Positions 63,911-64,000 of a DNA stretch of 64,000 nucleotides are shown in pieces (the stretch's first letter is position 1; every line of letters begins with the position of its first letter). The position numbers and the translations under genes are program-made. Source of the stretch: Actinobaculum suis (GTDB lineage: Bacteria > Actinomycetota > Actinomycetes > Actinomycetales > Actinomycetaceae); contig NZ_FNAU01000005.1 in NCBI RefSeq assembly GCF_900102025.1, forward strand, positions 78,168 to 142,167, read 5' to 3'. Below the pieces are notes generated by a model, which saw only the letters and a list, made by a program, of their open reading frames with translations, ran no database searches and had not been told where the DNA came from.

Positions 63911-64000
63911 TGACCCCCTGTTGGTGGACATAGGCTAGCCCCGGCGTTCAGCCGGAGAAAGGTAGTCTTCTACCATGTCCCGTAAAACATATTCCGCGCA
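63911..64000 (+). mobile_element. Left end of a probable IS3-family insertion sequence
   Basis: TGACCCCCTGTTGGTGGACA at 63911-63930 looks like an IS3-type terminal inverted repeat (starts with TG). It lies 45 bp before AGAAAGG and an ATG at 63975. The right end is outside the window. Confidence 0.6.
63975..64000 (+). CDS. Start of a probable IS3-family transposase OrfA (truncated by window)
   Basis: The frame opens ATG at 63975 and encodes MSRKTYSA, matching the common MSRKTYTxEFK start of IS3-group OrfA helix-turn-helix proteins. AGAAAGG is 9 bp upstream. Only eight residues are visible. Confidence 0.55.

Overview
The window reads as chromosomal backbone of a moderately high G+C actinobacterium. 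Supporting signs are a HrdB/SigA-type sigma factor, DUF7455, DUF4192, DUF3043, DUF4191 and DUF3052 proteins, an Rv2175c-like regulator, a PknL-like kinase, class II DAHP synthase, and GlnE with two type I glutamine synthetases. Order is broadly collinear with Mycobacterium tuberculosis from about Rv2173 to Rv2241 (idsA2, Rv2175c, pknL, aroG, Rv2191, dlaT, Rv2219, glnA1, glnE, glnA2, panB, Rv2229c, Rv2230c, Rv2239c, aceE). The left end (second type II topoisomerase, DUF7455, sigA) resembles the hrdB-parE-parC neighbourhood of Streptomyces. A pyrophosphate-type phosphofructokinase and a tyrosine phenol-lyase/tryptophanase homologue would suit a host-associated Actinomycetaceae-like organism, but that placement is inference.

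Layout. 1-10.4 kb: partial phosphatase, topoisomerase IV A and B subunits, an acetyltransferase, DUF7455, a DEDDh exonuclease and SigA. 10.7-18 kb: DUF4192 protein, polyprenyl synthetase, Rv2175c-like regulator, lytic transglycosylase, PASTA kinase and DAHP synthase. 18.4-27.7 kb: PPi-phosphofructokinase, exonuclease/GIY-YIG fusion, FKBP lipoprotein, M20 peptidase and small membrane or unknown proteins. 27.8-36.9 kb: lipoamide dehydrogenase, dihydrolipoamide acyltransferase, lipoproteins, the beta-elimination lyase, DUF4191 and glutamine synthetase. 38-45.5 kb: a ribbon-helix-helix/DUF4097 pair, then the DUF2207-glnA2-glnE operon. 45.5-52.3 kb: panB, map, RNase P RNA, an amino-acid permease, coiled-coil and Nif3 proteins and tRNA-Val. 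52.5-64 kb: DUF3052, pyruvate dehydrogenase E1, a heterodimeric ABC exporter, HAD phosphatase, Sua5/YciO, two unknown proteins, an IclR regulator and the left end of a probable IS3-family element.

How they work together. AceE, the E2 with two lipoyl domains and Lpd can form one 2-oxoacid dehydrogenase complex. GlnE targets GlnA, which keeps its adenylylation tyrosine, whereas GlnA2 lacks that motif. PknL may phosphorylate the Rv2175c-like protein beside it, as its mycobacterial counterpart does.

The most unusual feature is not a gene. Many intergenic gaps carry their own private array of 11-36 bp tandem units. In at least eight cases the array starts over the final codons and stop codon of the upstream gene, and most units repeat that stop codon. 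Unit lengths are often 11, 14, 17 or 20 bp, so successive stops fall in different frames. Inside genes, expansions occur in linkers and in multiples of three. This is the observation most worth following up; a neutral explanation (frequent short tandem duplication, tolerated once a stop has been read) is possible and is stated.
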